Source: Arcticibacter sp. (GTDB lineage: Bacteria > Bacteroidota > Bacteroidia > 2-12-FULL-35-15). From it: 59,399 nt of DNA. Both the position numbers and the translations under genes were made by a program. Below are positions 52,001 through 59,399 of the stretch, piece by piece (position 1 is the first letter of the stretch; the number at the start of each line of letters is the position of its first letter). The notes beneath the pieces are model-generated. The model did no database searches and was not told where the DNA came from. It saw nothing but the letters and a program-made list of their open reading frames with translations. Where the stretch lies: contig JAJNQB010000022.1 in the NCBI GenBank assembly GCA_021155045.1, positions 1-59,399 on the forward strand, in the 5' to 3' direction.

Positions 52001-53494
52001 TGTTTTATCATCGGCAAAAGATAAAAACTGATCGTTAACAACAGCCATTGAAAGAACTGCTGGCATTGGCATTCCTCGTTCATCTTTTACAGTAATTGTC
52101 ATTTTTACTTTTTCACGAGGCAAGTATTTTTCTTTTTCTGTTTCTACAGCAATTGAAAGTTGTTTGTTTTTATTTACAAATGCCAAACGTTCAGCACGTT
52201 CAACTCCTTTGCTATCAAACAATGTAATTTGAGCAACCCCCATCGGAAAATTACCTGTAGGAAAAGTAATTTTATTTACTCCTTTTTTTGCATCTACTAT
52301 TGTTGAATAATACATTTTTCCGCGAACTTGTGCTACAACAGATAATTCTTCATTTTCAGTTGTACCAATATTAACGGTTACGGCATTTTTCGCAGCATCT
52401 ACATTCATAACATACCCTCTATTCAATGCTTCAGGAATAGAGTAGTTTTCGGTAATGTTTTCTGGTTTTGTAATTTTAACTGAATATTTTTCATTTGCTT
52501 TAGGAGTAAAATCAAATGCTCCCATTCCTTGATGAAAACTGCTAAATGAAGCCACTTTCATTCCTTTATCGTTGATTACTTCCCCTTCCACATCAGCAGG
52601 TTTTCCAAATTCATTTAATGCTCTAAAAGCAATTTTACTTTGTAAACCTGTTACTAAATCGCCACCCTCAGGAAATAATTCCAATTTTATTTTATTTAAT
52701 ACAATTGGAATAGAACGTGAAATACTTTCAGTGCTTCCATTATAATCAATCATTACATTTAATAAACCATCATTTGTTTTTAAATCTTTAGGCAAATTAA
52801 ATTTAATGTATTGTATTCCATCAACATCTGTTGTAGAAGCTTTTGCAACTATTTGTTTACCATCCAAGTTGGCAACAAATTTTATGGAATGATTACTCAA
52901 TGGTTTATTTTCATTGGTATTTAATTCAATTTTTGCAATTACTTCATCTCCTGCACCAAAAGCTTTACGTTCAAAATCTAATTTCATTTTTAAATTAGGT
53001 AAAACCACCTCTTGAACTTGTAACTCTTTTTCGAAAGCTTTGTTGGCATCTTCATTTTTCATCCAATTGGTATAAGCACGAACTTTGTAAATTCCACCCA
53101 ATGCTTCATCTTCTAACTTAAAATCACCTGCAGCCACACCATTTTTAGCAACAATGTTAATCGTTTTTTCAACTGTTCCTTTGGGATTTAAAAATTCCAC
53201 ATGAACAATATCACTTTTACTTGAAGCTTTCATGGTAGCAGCATCTCGAATAAATGCGCTGAACCAAATATCATCACCTGGCTCATACATAGGTTTATCA
53301 AATTGAAGATAAACTCTGTCTTGTGGCAATTGCTCATTATAAGCACTCAATTTCTTTTTAAGTGAGCGAATAAAATCATTATCCATTGCCATCTGATAAT
53401 AATTATTAGGCGTAATAAACGCCAATAACGAAAGTGTAGCAGCACCTATGGCTACAACACTTAACTTTTTGATTGAACTTTTTTTACTTTCCAT
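49031..53494 (-). CDS. Alpha-2-macroglobulin family protein with thioester
   Basis: The protein has 1,487 residues. A signal-anchor (about 10-28) is followed by an MG-type domain (DRVYLQFDKPMYEPGDDIWFSAFIR), several more macroglobulin domains, and a carboxypeptidase-regulatory-like insert (about 565-630). A flexible, Asn/Tyr- and Lys/Glu-rich region comes next (about 635-770), then the A2M core and the thioester domain. The thioester motif GCFEQ has Cys1014 and Gln1017. Bacterial A2M proteins trap proteases in the envelope, in many genomes beside PBP1C (pbpC); here no pbpC is adjacent. It stands alone, with noncoding repeats downstream. Confidence 0.9.
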   Translation of the reverse strand: MESKKSSIKKLSVVAIGAATLSLLAFITPNNYYQMAMDNDFIRSLKKKLSAYNEQLPQDRVYLQFDKPMYEPGDDIWFSAFIRDAATMKASSKSDIVHVEFLNPKGTVEKTINIVAKNGVAAGDFKLEDEALGGIYKVRAYTNWMKNEDANKAFEKELQVQEVVLPNLKMKLDFERKAFGAGDEVIAKIELNTNENKPLSNHSIKFVANLDGKQIVAKASTTDVDGIQYIKFNLPKDLKTNDGLLNVMIDYNGSTESISRSIPIVLNKIKLELFPEGGDLVTGLQSKIAFRALNEFGKPADVEGEVINDKGMKVASFSSFHQGMGAFDFTPKANEKYSVKITKPENITENYSIPEALNRGYVMNVDAAKNAVTVNIGTTENEELSVVAQVRGKMYYSTIVDAKKGVNKITFPTGNFPMGVAQITLFDSKGVERAERLAFVNKNKQLSIAVETEKEKYLPREKVKMTITVKDERGMPMPAVLSMAVVNDQFLSFADDKTGNIISQLLLQEDIKDKVEEPAFYFSKKEAKADEALDYLLMTSGWRHFTWEKIVTETIPSVAYASERAIVAGTVLDATTGKVIPNTKIKINGGAEYQTDENGKFIFNKLDLYSPVTLTYTADNYLSQAQYVYNYNQNLTMYLYNNNYYNNYYKNSMPSATKSASEGDMAIPMIQEASAVGNIEELKAEQKPRRELVVKENNKKEKLPAVAQNENNVKNIAVKPNSVSNQKEKADKKGELAKSMVADERMNAFGAARKDRGKADDGLFDMEFQQQQQQVVAYYRARQFSAPVYDKEETVEMRTDFRNTIYWNPTVEVDKSGTKTVEFYTSDDITSFRTTLEGIASDGTIGRAEKNMFTQLPFAMTTKIPVEVATEDNVSIPLTLKNNTDKPLGGALTIIAPDGLKSIVDVPSIQTIMPGKAKTIYLDYKVLDKIGYGDFTISFKACGLGDAFTQKIRIAPKGFPAQISFSAQEVEKDYTFDLNHVVNGSVKATFTAFPNVVSDLMKGVEGILQEPYGCFEQTSCTAYPNAMVLDYMKSTDSKDNKTMARAIDLLNRGYKRLVTFETKNKGYEWFGADPAHEGLTAYGIMEFADMKNAGADIDQKMLDRTAEWLMKRKDGKGGFLRETHAYHDFGRISEEILNAYIVYALADAGYTDIKKEFEASYNKAMDKKDPYMLAMMANAAYSLKETTKAEEAMKTLLSKQDKNGSFTGTTHSITYSQGNSLTIETTSIAILAMLKSNGKNPIAITNAVQYLVGSRSGSGVFSSTQGTILALKALTEYAKFSKKTTEDGTIQIFVDGKKVAEKTYKAGDKGAIEIAGLEEYLKAEGKHDVKIKYVGVKTPLPYSMAVNWNTSLPNSDKDCSIDLTTKLASKTANVGETVRLTATIKNKKSTDVPSTMAIIGIPAGFTVQPWQLKEMQEKHVFDYYEMKGNNIAIYYRGMAPNAVKEINLDLKAEMPGVYDAPASSAYLYYTNEYKTWSAVEKVTIKKV

Positions 53495-53737
53495 GATTGT
53501 ATGATTTTTATAGATTTTTAAAACTGTTTGCTAATGAGATGCAGTAGTTTTTGGAATTCCATAAAAGGGGGAGGATTTTTTTGAAACAAAATGAATTTCA
53601 ATGCTTTCAAAATGTTTTATATTTCATACATTTGATAGGTTGGAATGATATAAACTATCATTAGCTACCTATATGGCTTTATAAAAATGGTTTTGTCTAG
53701 CCTATAAGCAATTTAGACAATTCTAATATCAGAGTTT

Positions 53738-54562
53738 ATGGCAAGACAAATTCCAAACGACTTTAATCATTTTACCATTACTTTAGACCCTTTAGAAAGG
53801 ACTGTACGAGATAAACTCTGTGTTAATATTGAAAATTGGGCAAAATTCAGACAGACAATTTCAGCATCAGCAAGCTCTGACAGCCTAGTAAGCAATGAAA
53901 TTCTTTCAAAAGAGGTTAAAAGTTCATTTGTAGAATTAAGCAAAAGTCATTACGAAGTCGTAACAATTTTAGGAGCCACCAAAATGAGCTTGAACATTCT
54001 GATTTTTGCTAACAAAAAAGACCCATTATTATTCAAAAAATCTTTCAAAGAATTTTATATGCATGCTGGTTCTGTTCTTGATAATCTAGCAAGATTAATT
54101 TATATCGTAAATGTTTCAGATAGTATCACTAAGGGTGAAACTAAATATGGTCGGTTCATTCTAAAACGTCATGACATGGGGTACGGCTCATTACTTGGAA
54201 TTTATAAAAATAAAAAGAGCGAGTTAAAAGGTTACTTTAACATTATAAAAGACAAACAAATTAATGAAATAAAAACAGTGAGGAATAATTTTACACATAG
54301 CTGGTCACCGATAATATATAGTGGAACAAACTTAGAGGCATATTGGCCTAATGCTATGAGAAAAAAAGAACAATACTACTTATGGCCACACGACAAAGAC
54401 GAAAGGAAAAGAGTAAATCAGGAATATAGAAAAAAAACACTCATTATTGAAATGGTTTCTTCCGACTGGAATAAAATTGAAGCTTTTCAAAACATTGTTT
54501 TCAAAAAGCTCATATTTGACATTAAAAAATTCGAAAAGAACCACCACTTAAAAATTACATAA
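53738..54562 (+). CDS. HEPN-like protein, unknown
   Basis: The protein is 274 residues, mostly helical, with no signal or membrane segments. The most telling site is EIKTVRNNFTHSWS, in which Arg182 and His187 form an R-x4-H motif typical of the HEPN superfamily, many of whose members are RNases in toxin-antitoxin and defence systems. The helices around it (EFYMHAGSVLDNLARLIYIV) fit a HEPN bundle, perhaps of the Cthe_2314 type. No nucleotidyltransferase (MNT) antitoxin or other partner lies beside it. It sits between the A2M gene and a repeat-rich block, so it may be acquired. The activity is inferred from one motif. Confidence 0.65.
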   Translation: MARQIPNDFNHFTITLDPLERTVRDKLCVNIENWAKFRQTISASASSDSLVSNEILSKEVKSSFVELSKSHYEVVTILGATKMSLNILIFANKKDPLLFKKSFKEFYMHAGSVLDNLARLIYIVNVSDSITKGETKYGRFILKRHDMGYGSLLGIYKNKKSELKGYFNIIKDKQINEIKTVRNNFTHSWSPIIYSGTNLEAYWPNAMRKKEQYYLWPHDKDERKRVNQEYRKKTLIIEMVSSDWNKIEAFQNIVFKKLIFDIKKFEKNHHLKIT

Positions 54563-55113
54563 CAGCCCCCTTGCAACTATTTGCTGGAATACAAGCATCT
54601 CCCAACCGAGCCGATCCTTTGCACGAACGACCTAATAAAATTTTTCCTAAAAATTCTTTGTCGGAAAAAGCGAGGGAAAGTGTGAAGAGTCTTTAGTGTT
54701 TGAGTTTCGATTTTTTTTAAATCGAAACGAGTTTAAAGACTCGGATTGAAGACAAAATGAATTTTTGAAAAAATTTTATTCAGTCTTGAAGTTTTGTTTC
54801 TTTTGTTTCAAGACAAAAGAAAATAAAATGAATAAAATCCTACACACGTTCTCGATACATCCCGATTGCATCGGGATACTCGAACTGACAAGGCACACAA
54901 GACAGAAAAGGAAAATACAATAAATTTAAAATTTACACAAATTCTCAATACATCTCGATTTCATCGGGACACTCAAACTGACAGCACACGCAAAACAGAA
55001 AAGGAAAACACAATAAATTTAAGAATCACAACAAATTCTCAATACAGCTCGTTCCTCGCTACTGGAACTGACATCGAACACAGAAAAGAAAAAATCAGCA
55101 ATGAAAAACTATT
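54563..55113. repeat. Repeat-rich noncoding block
   Basis: This stretch has no convincing gene. It holds a long hairpin (54687-54742) with perfect inner (GTTTCGATTT/AAATCGAAAC) and outer (GAGTCTTTA/TAAAGACTC) arms, and a second perfect 10-bp hairpin (54797-54822, TTTCTTTTGT/ACAAAAGAAA). Two full units of a 93/94-bp tandem repeat plus a partial third start at 54849, 54942 and 55036. Each unit begins TTCTC(G/A)ATACA and continues into an ACTGACA motif; the first also has CCCGAT/ATCGGG arms. Confidence 0.6.
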
Positions 55114-57801
55114 CTATTTGTCTTTTCTAGAAATTTTAAATTCTGTTCTACGATTTTGTGCATGTTCCTCTTCAGTACATTCAACACCATCAGCACATTT
55201 GTTTATGAGTTTTGTTTCACCATAACCTTTACCTGAAATTCGTGATTTATCTACACCACGAGAAAGCATATAGTCCACCGCTGATTTTGCACGACTTTGA
55301 GATAGTTTTAAATTATATTCATTTGATGAACGAGAATCGGTGTGTGAAGAAAGCTCGATTACCAATTGATTATCATTTTTCATGATATTGATTACTTTAT
55401 CCAACGTTTTTTCGGCATCTGGTAAAAGTTTGTATTCACCATAGTTATAATAAATATTTTCAATAATGGTTAAGCTATCTTTTTTACTATCTGTTTTCAA
55501 TTTCAACACTTTTAACCATGGGTCATCCACATAGATTACTCCAAGTTTCTTTTGGTCAGAAGGTAAGATTGTGAAAACAAATTTTCCATTGTTTTTTCCA
55601 AACTCTTTAATAACATTACCATTTGCATCAGTAATGTATAATTTACTATAATTTTTTAGGTTGGGGTCCTTTTCGTCCAATGTAAACAATATTATTTGGT
55701 CGCCAGGTAAGTTGGTAAATTGAAAATCTCCTTTTTCATTTGTTTTTGCTGATTGTATAATTTGTCCTTTTTCATTTACCAAATTAATAACAGAATTAGA
55801 TAAAGGTGTTTTGTTTTCAGTAATTAAATTTCCTTTAAAGTCGAAACGCAACTCACTATCTTCAACTTTCATCAACTTAAGCATTGATTTATCCGAAGCT
55901 AAAAAAGCGAATTTAAAATCACTATTTGTTCCCGATTTGGTAGTTTGCACTTCTTTTCCGCTTTTATTTGTGATTATAATTTTTGTGTTAGGAGCAAGTT
56001 TCGTGTCCGACTCATCTACACGTACAATAAAGTTTTCATCAGAAGGTAAGTTTGTAAATACAAATGCACCAAAAGCATTGGTAGTAATAGATTGAACAAT
56101 TTCTCCTTTACTATTAATCAAATTAACTTTTGTGCCGGCTAATGGTTGAGATGGGTTTTCACCGTATAATAAATTACCAGCGATACTTACATCATCATCG
56201 TCACCTAATTGAGGCAAGGCATTTGGGTCGGCAGGTAAATTTTTAAACATAAATTTATCGCCTTTATTATTAATAACAATTACACGAATAATTTTATTGT
56301 TTTCATCAGACATATAAATTTTTTTCTTGTCTTTGAATTGAGGATCCGTTTCATCAACTTTAACCATGTATTTTCCATCGGGGTCAAGGTTATCGAATTT
56401 AAAGAACCCATTATTGTCTGTAGTGCTTACTTTAAGGACTTTGCCATCTTCTGTTAATAGTAACACATCAGAATTTTTAGCGGGATCGTTTACATTTTTG
56501 GTTAATAATATTTTTCCGGCAACGGTTAAAAATTTATTTAAGGCAATAAAACTATATATATCATCACTTCCTATTCCACCTTCTCTATCACTTGAAAAAT
56601 ATCCGTTTTTAAAATCATCAGAAAATACAATACCAAAATCATCGGTATAAGCATTAACGGGTGCTCCTAAATTTTTTACATCGGTATATTTATTTTCTAT
56701 TTTACTTGCAGAAAAAATATCCAATCCTCCAAAACCAGAATGTCCATCAGAAGAAAAATAAAATTGTCCATCTTTTCTAACATAAGGAAAAACCTCATTT
56801 CCTGATGTATTCACCTCATCACCTAGATTTTTTGGTTGCCCCCAGCCATCGCCTTCTTTTTTACAAACATAAATATCCATCCCTCCTCTTCCTCCAGGCA
56901 TATCACTTGCAAAATATAAATATTGCCCATCATTTGAAATTGTAGGGTGTGCCACAGAGTATTTATTATTGTTATATTGAAAAGGAGTTGCTTTACTCCA
57001 ACTGTTACCTTTTGCAGTTGAAACATAAATGCCAGGGCGATTTACAAATTCAGGATCTTTTTTATTCACTTCGTAATAAACACGAGTTAAATACATTGTT
57101 TTTTGGTCGGCACTTAAACAAACCGGTCCATCGTGAAAATTAGTGTTTACGGTAGCCGAAAGAGGCTTTACAGATTTAGAATATACTTCTTTTCCATCTT
57201 TTGATTTCCCTTTTTTAGCAACATACGTATTTAAAAATGGTTGTTTTGTTGTAGGGCTAAAATTAAAATTCACTAAATCTTTTGTACGTTCAGAAACAAA
57301 CATCAATCTATCATTGAAATAAATAGGGGAAAAATCTGCGTGTTTAGAATTTAGTCCTTCTACTAAAGTTATTTCAAATTGTTGTGTTTTTTTAATCCAT
57401 AATTTAATGTCTTCACATGACTTAACAGAAATTTCTGCTTTTTTATCTGCTGGTGCTGAAATAGAATATAAACGAAATTGTTCTTTTGCTTCATCAATTT
57501 TATTATTGTTTTTTAATACAGTACCATAATAAAAATGATTGATTGGAGTAACACCATTTAATTTTATTAAACGGGCATAAATTTTTTCTGCTTCCTTATA
57601 ATTTTTAGTTATGCGGTATGAATTAGCTAATTTTTCTAATGCTTCAGCATTATCTCCTTTTTTAGCTTCTTTTTTATACAGCTGTATTGCTTTTGCATAT
57701 TCGTAATTATCGTAATATTTATTTGCACGTTTTAATTGTGCATAGCAAACATTCGCAAATACTATTATTAAAATAAAACCAATTGAAAATATCTTCTTCA
57801 T
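55114..57801 (-). CDS. T9SS-linked OmpA/PD40/TPR protein, PorE-like
   Basis: The protein has about 895 residues starting at the ATG at 57801 (MKKIFSIGF); a longer frame to 57819 is less likely. After a signal peptide come TPR repeats (about 20-105), PD40-type beta-propeller blades (about 135-410: HPTISNDGQYLYFASDMPGGRGGMDIYVCKK), and three carboxypeptidase-regulatory or Cna-like repeats (about 420-700). An OmpA C-terminal domain (about 775-895) follows, with peptidoglycan-binding residues in ELSSHTDSRSSNEYNLKLSQSRAKSAVDY. This order resembles PorE of the type IX secretion system. It lies directly after porP, 25 bases apart. Confidence 0.85.
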   Translation of the reverse strand: MKKIFSIGFILIIVFANVCYAQLKRANKYYDNYEYAKAIQLYKKEAKKGDNAEALEKLANSYRITKNYKEAEKIYARLIKLNGVTPINHFYYGTVLKNNNKIDEAKEQFRLYSISAPADKKAEISVKSCEDIKLWIKKTQQFEITLVEGLNSKHADFSPIYFNDRLMFVSERTKDLVNFNFSPTTKQPFLNTYVAKKGKSKDGKEVYSKSVKPLSATVNTNFHDGPVCLSADQKTMYLTRVYYEVNKKDPEFVNRPGIYVSTAKGNSWSKATPFQYNNNKYSVAHPTISNDGQYLYFASDMPGGRGGMDIYVCKKEGDGWGQPKNLGDEVNTSGNEVFPYVRKDGQFYFSSDGHSGFGGLDIFSASKIENKYTDVKNLGAPVNAYTDDFGIVFSDDFKNGYFSSDREGGIGSDDIYSFIALNKFLTVAGKILLTKNVNDPAKNSDVLLLTEDGKVLKVSTTDNNGFFKFDNLDPDGKYMVKVDETDPQFKDKKKIYMSDENNKIIRVIVINNKGDKFMFKNLPADPNALPQLGDDDDVSIAGNLLYGENPSQPLAGTKVNLINSKGEIVQSITTNAFGAFVFTNLPSDENFIVRVDESDTKLAPNTKIIITNKSGKEVQTTKSGTNSDFKFAFLASDKSMLKLMKVEDSELRFDFKGNLITENKTPLSNSVINLVNEKGQIIQSAKTNEKGDFQFTNLPGDQIILFTLDEKDPNLKNYSKLYITDANGNVIKEFGKNNGKFVFTILPSDQKKLGVIYVDDPWLKVLKLKTDSKKDSLTIIENIYYNYGEYKLLPDAEKTLDKVINIMKNDNQLVIELSSHTDSRSSNEYNLKLSQSRAKSAVDYMLSRGVDKSRISGKGYGETKLINKCADGVECTEEEHAQNRRTEFKISRKDK

Positions 57802-57826
57802 AAACGTTATTGTCATCAAATATTAA

Positions 57827-58762
57827 TTATAAGTATCGTGGCGAAATAATTTTAGATTTGTAAATATTAAAATCGTATCCTAGCATAACCTCATGACTTC
57901 CTCCTCCTACTTTTCCTATTTTAGAGCCGCTAACGTCAAGTGCATAACCAAATTTCAATCTATCAGTAATTAATATTTGTGCATATACTACCATTGCTCT
58001 GCTTGAACGAAAAGATAATCCAGCCCATATTTTTTGTTTCATTAAAAAACTAAAATTAACATCACCATTAATTGGAGCTCCTTTAGTTGATTTAATTACG
58101 AAAGATGGATTAAATATTAAATTATCATTAAGCGACCATGCTTTACCCAACGTGATAAAATAATGTGGAGATAACATAGCATCGTCACCATTTGCATTTG
58201 AAACACTTGTTAATCTGCCATTATACAGGTGTGTTGCACTTGCTCCAATATAAAAAGTATTTGTATAATAATATATTCCGGCATCAGCAGTAGGGACAAT
58301 TTGAGATGTTGTATTTTGAGTATTGTAAACATCTGCTTGGTCTTTGTAATCTATTTTTGCCCAATTGTAAGTAAAATTGTAAACACCTGCACGTAAACCC
58401 ATTGCCAACCAACCATTTTTAATTGGTAAACGATAACTGTATGAAAATAAACCTCCAATACTTTTTTTAGGACCTATTTGATCTGCAACTACAGCAAAAC
58501 CTAATCCTACTTTTTTCTTTTTCATAGGACCGTGAACAGACAAGGTTTGTGTGGTTGGTGCTCCGTCAATTCCTGTCCATTGAGTACGATATAAAGCAAC
58601 TGCATTTATAGCTTCTTTACTTCCAGCATAAGCAGGATTCAACACCATTTGATTAAACATATATTGGCTGTATTGTGGGTCTTGCTGAGCAAAAACTTTT
58701 CCTGAATTATTTGTCCATAAGAATGGAAAACAAAACAAAATGAGAATAATTATTTTTTTCAT
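57827..58762 (-). CDS. PorP/SprF-type outer-membrane protein
   Basis: The protein has 311 residues with a signal peptide. It has the family hallmark QDPQYSQYMFNQMVLNPAYAGSKEAINAVALYRTQWTGIDGAP, followed by alternating beta strands such as LGFAVVADQIGPKKSIGGLFSYSYR and an end with GGSHEVMLGYDFNIYKS. PorP/SprF members are outer-membrane proteins of the type IX secretion and gliding systems; SprF-like copies help secrete a specific large adhesin. The upstream gene codes for a large surface protein with a type-B sorting domain, and the downstream gene is the PorE-like protein, so all three look like one secretion unit. Confidence 0.92.
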   Translation of the reverse strand: MKKIIILILFCFPFLWTNNSGKVFAQQDPQYSQYMFNQMVLNPAYAGSKEAINAVALYRTQWTGIDGAPTTQTLSVHGPMKKKKVGLGFAVVADQIGPKKSIGGLFSYSYRLPIKNGWLAMGLRAGVYNFTYNWAKIDYKDQADVYNTQNTTSQIVPTADAGIYYYTNTFYIGASATHLYNGRLTSVSNANGDDAMLSPHYFITLGKAWSLNDNLIFNPSFVIKSTKGAPINGDVNFSFLMKQKIWAGLSFRSSRAMVVYAQILITDRLKFGYALDVSGSKIGKVGGGSHEVMLGYDFNIYKSKIISPRYL

Positions 58763-58772
58763 TTTATATTTT

Positions 58773-59399
58773 TTAATGTGTTAATTCAATCCAACCTTTG
58801 TATGTTTTTCCTCCGGCTTCTATTACATAAAAATAGGTAGCATCTACTAATGCTCCGCCTGAGCTGTTCGTTCCTTTCCATACTACATTTACATTATCAT
58901 AATTTTCGCCTTGCCATACTACATCGCCCCAACGGTTATAAATCCATACTTTGTTTTCTTTTATATTCGTTATGTTATCTATCTGCCAAGTATCATTATT
59001 ACCATCACCATTGGGTGTGATTCCATGATAGAATGTTAATTGTGCTCCGCAATCTACGGCATCTTCTGTTATGGTTACAGAATCGGTTATGCTAAAATTA
59101 CCATCGCTTACGGTATAAACATATACACCTGGCGATAGATTAGACTGGTTACTTGTGTTGGTGCCTGTGCCCCAATTGTAGGTTATTGTTGGGGTGGTGG
59201 CGGTTACTATTTGAATACTAATGCTTCCATTATTAGCTCCTATACACGTTGAATTTACGCTAGATACATTTATATTTAATGCATTGCTTGCTGAATTAGG
59301 TTGTTGAAATCCTTGTGTTAAATGTTTTACGGTAAATGGTGCTACTGCGGGAGAATACGTTTCTACCATTACTTCTCCTACAGTATAATCAAAGGTATT
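58773..59399 (-). CDS. C-terminal part of a T9SS type-B sorted surface protein
   Basis: Only the C-terminal 208 residues are in the window; the frame runs off the right edge without a stop or natural start. A conserved beta segment (TFDYTVGEVMVETYSPA, with GFQQPN) precedes an Ig-like/SprB-like repeat (NGSISIQIVTATTPTITYNWG). The type-B (CHU_C-like) sorting domain is at the end: FYHGITPNGDGNNDTWQI, VWIYNRWGDVVWQG, YFYVIEAGGKTYKGWIEL. This domain directs export and cell-surface attachment by type IX secretion, likely helped by the PorP/SprF protein encoded 10 bases downstream. Confidence 0.9.
   Translation of the reverse strand, partial: NTFDYTVGEVMVETYSPAVAPFTVKHLTQGFQQPNSASNALNINVSSVNSTCIGANNGSISIQIVTATTPTITYNWGTGTNTSNQSNLSPGVYVYTVSDGNFSITDSVTITEDAVDCGAQLTFYHGITPNGDGNNDTWQIDNITNIKENKVWIYNRWGDVVWQGENYDNVNVVWKGTNSSGGALVDATYFYVIEAGGKTYKGWIELTH

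Noticed and set aside
54563..55113. A CRISPR array
   Set aside because: The units are 93-94 bases and degenerate, with no short identical repeat separated by unique spacers, and no cas genes are in the window.
54866..55225. A 119-codon frame over the tandem repeat
   Set aside because: It is created by the repeat units and runs into the antisense of the PorE-like gene. Its repeated peptide is the translation of the DNA repeat.

Overview
The window comes from a low-GC member of the Bacteroidota. The support is a type IX secretion module (PorP/SprF, an OmpA/PD40 protein and a gliding-type C-terminal sorting domain), a complete Bat (aerotolerance-type) operon, a GLPGLI protein, a GWxTD protein, an OMP_b-brl_3-type outer-membrane protein, a two-piece transketolase, and promoters with the Bacteroidota TAnnTTTG -7 box. 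No plasmid or phage backbone is visible; most of the window reads as chromosome core with a few accessory patches. The species cannot be named from sequence alone.

Layout. 1-8.5 kb: the 3' part of an S41 peptidase gene, an FGE-like lipoprotein, and a leftward operon ychF - TonB-C/TPR protein - parE - parC ending at a clear terminator. 8.7-13.7 kb: the two transketolase halves with an exported VWA protein gene lodged between them, then a POT peptide transporter. 13.7-18.3 kb: xerD, aroQ, a DoxX protein, a glycosyltransferase and a GWxTD protein. 18.4-26.4 kb: an accessory-looking block bounded by tRNA-Ser(UGA) and tRNA-Asp(GUC). It holds a MerC-GDCCxC fusion, an alginate-export-type porin, an HTH-only ModE regulator, and a six-gene rightward operon: Ric-type Fe-S repair protein, CopD-like protein, DUF1858/DUF2249 protein, heme-copper-oxidase-I-like membrane protein, DUF59 Fe-S factor and a Rrf2 regulator with three cysteines. 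Known relatives point to nitric oxide or nitrosative stress, but no nitrite or NO reductase is present.

26.4-39.1 kb: a DUF3820 protein, an outer-membrane barrel, a HEAT-like protein, a DPP-IV peptidase, SUI1/YciH overlapping a lipid kinase, an LTA-synthase-like phosphotransferase, a tiny alanine-rich lipoprotein, a large outer-membrane protein with a GLPGLI partner, ornithine aminotransferase and a small membrane protein. 39.1-47.4 kb: the leftward MoxR - DUF58 - BatD-like - BatA - BatB - BatC - BatD - BatE operon. 47.5-53.5 kb: a P-loop kinase, an orphan SiaC-like protein, a small secreted protein and an alpha-2-macroglobulin with an intact thioester motif. 53.7-55.1 kb: a stand-alone HEPN-like gene followed by a repeat-rich noncoding block. 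55.1-59.4 kb: the T9SS-linked OmpA/PD40 protein, PorP/SprF and the C-terminus of a type-B sorted surface protein.

The most unusual points are the tRNA-bounded nitrosative-stress block, the transketolase pair split by a VWA gene, two families of palindromic intergenic repeats (one with 93/94-bp tandem copies), a run of four small hairpins beside the MerC gene, and the lone HEPN gene next to repeats. All assignments rest on reading the sequence; no database search was run.
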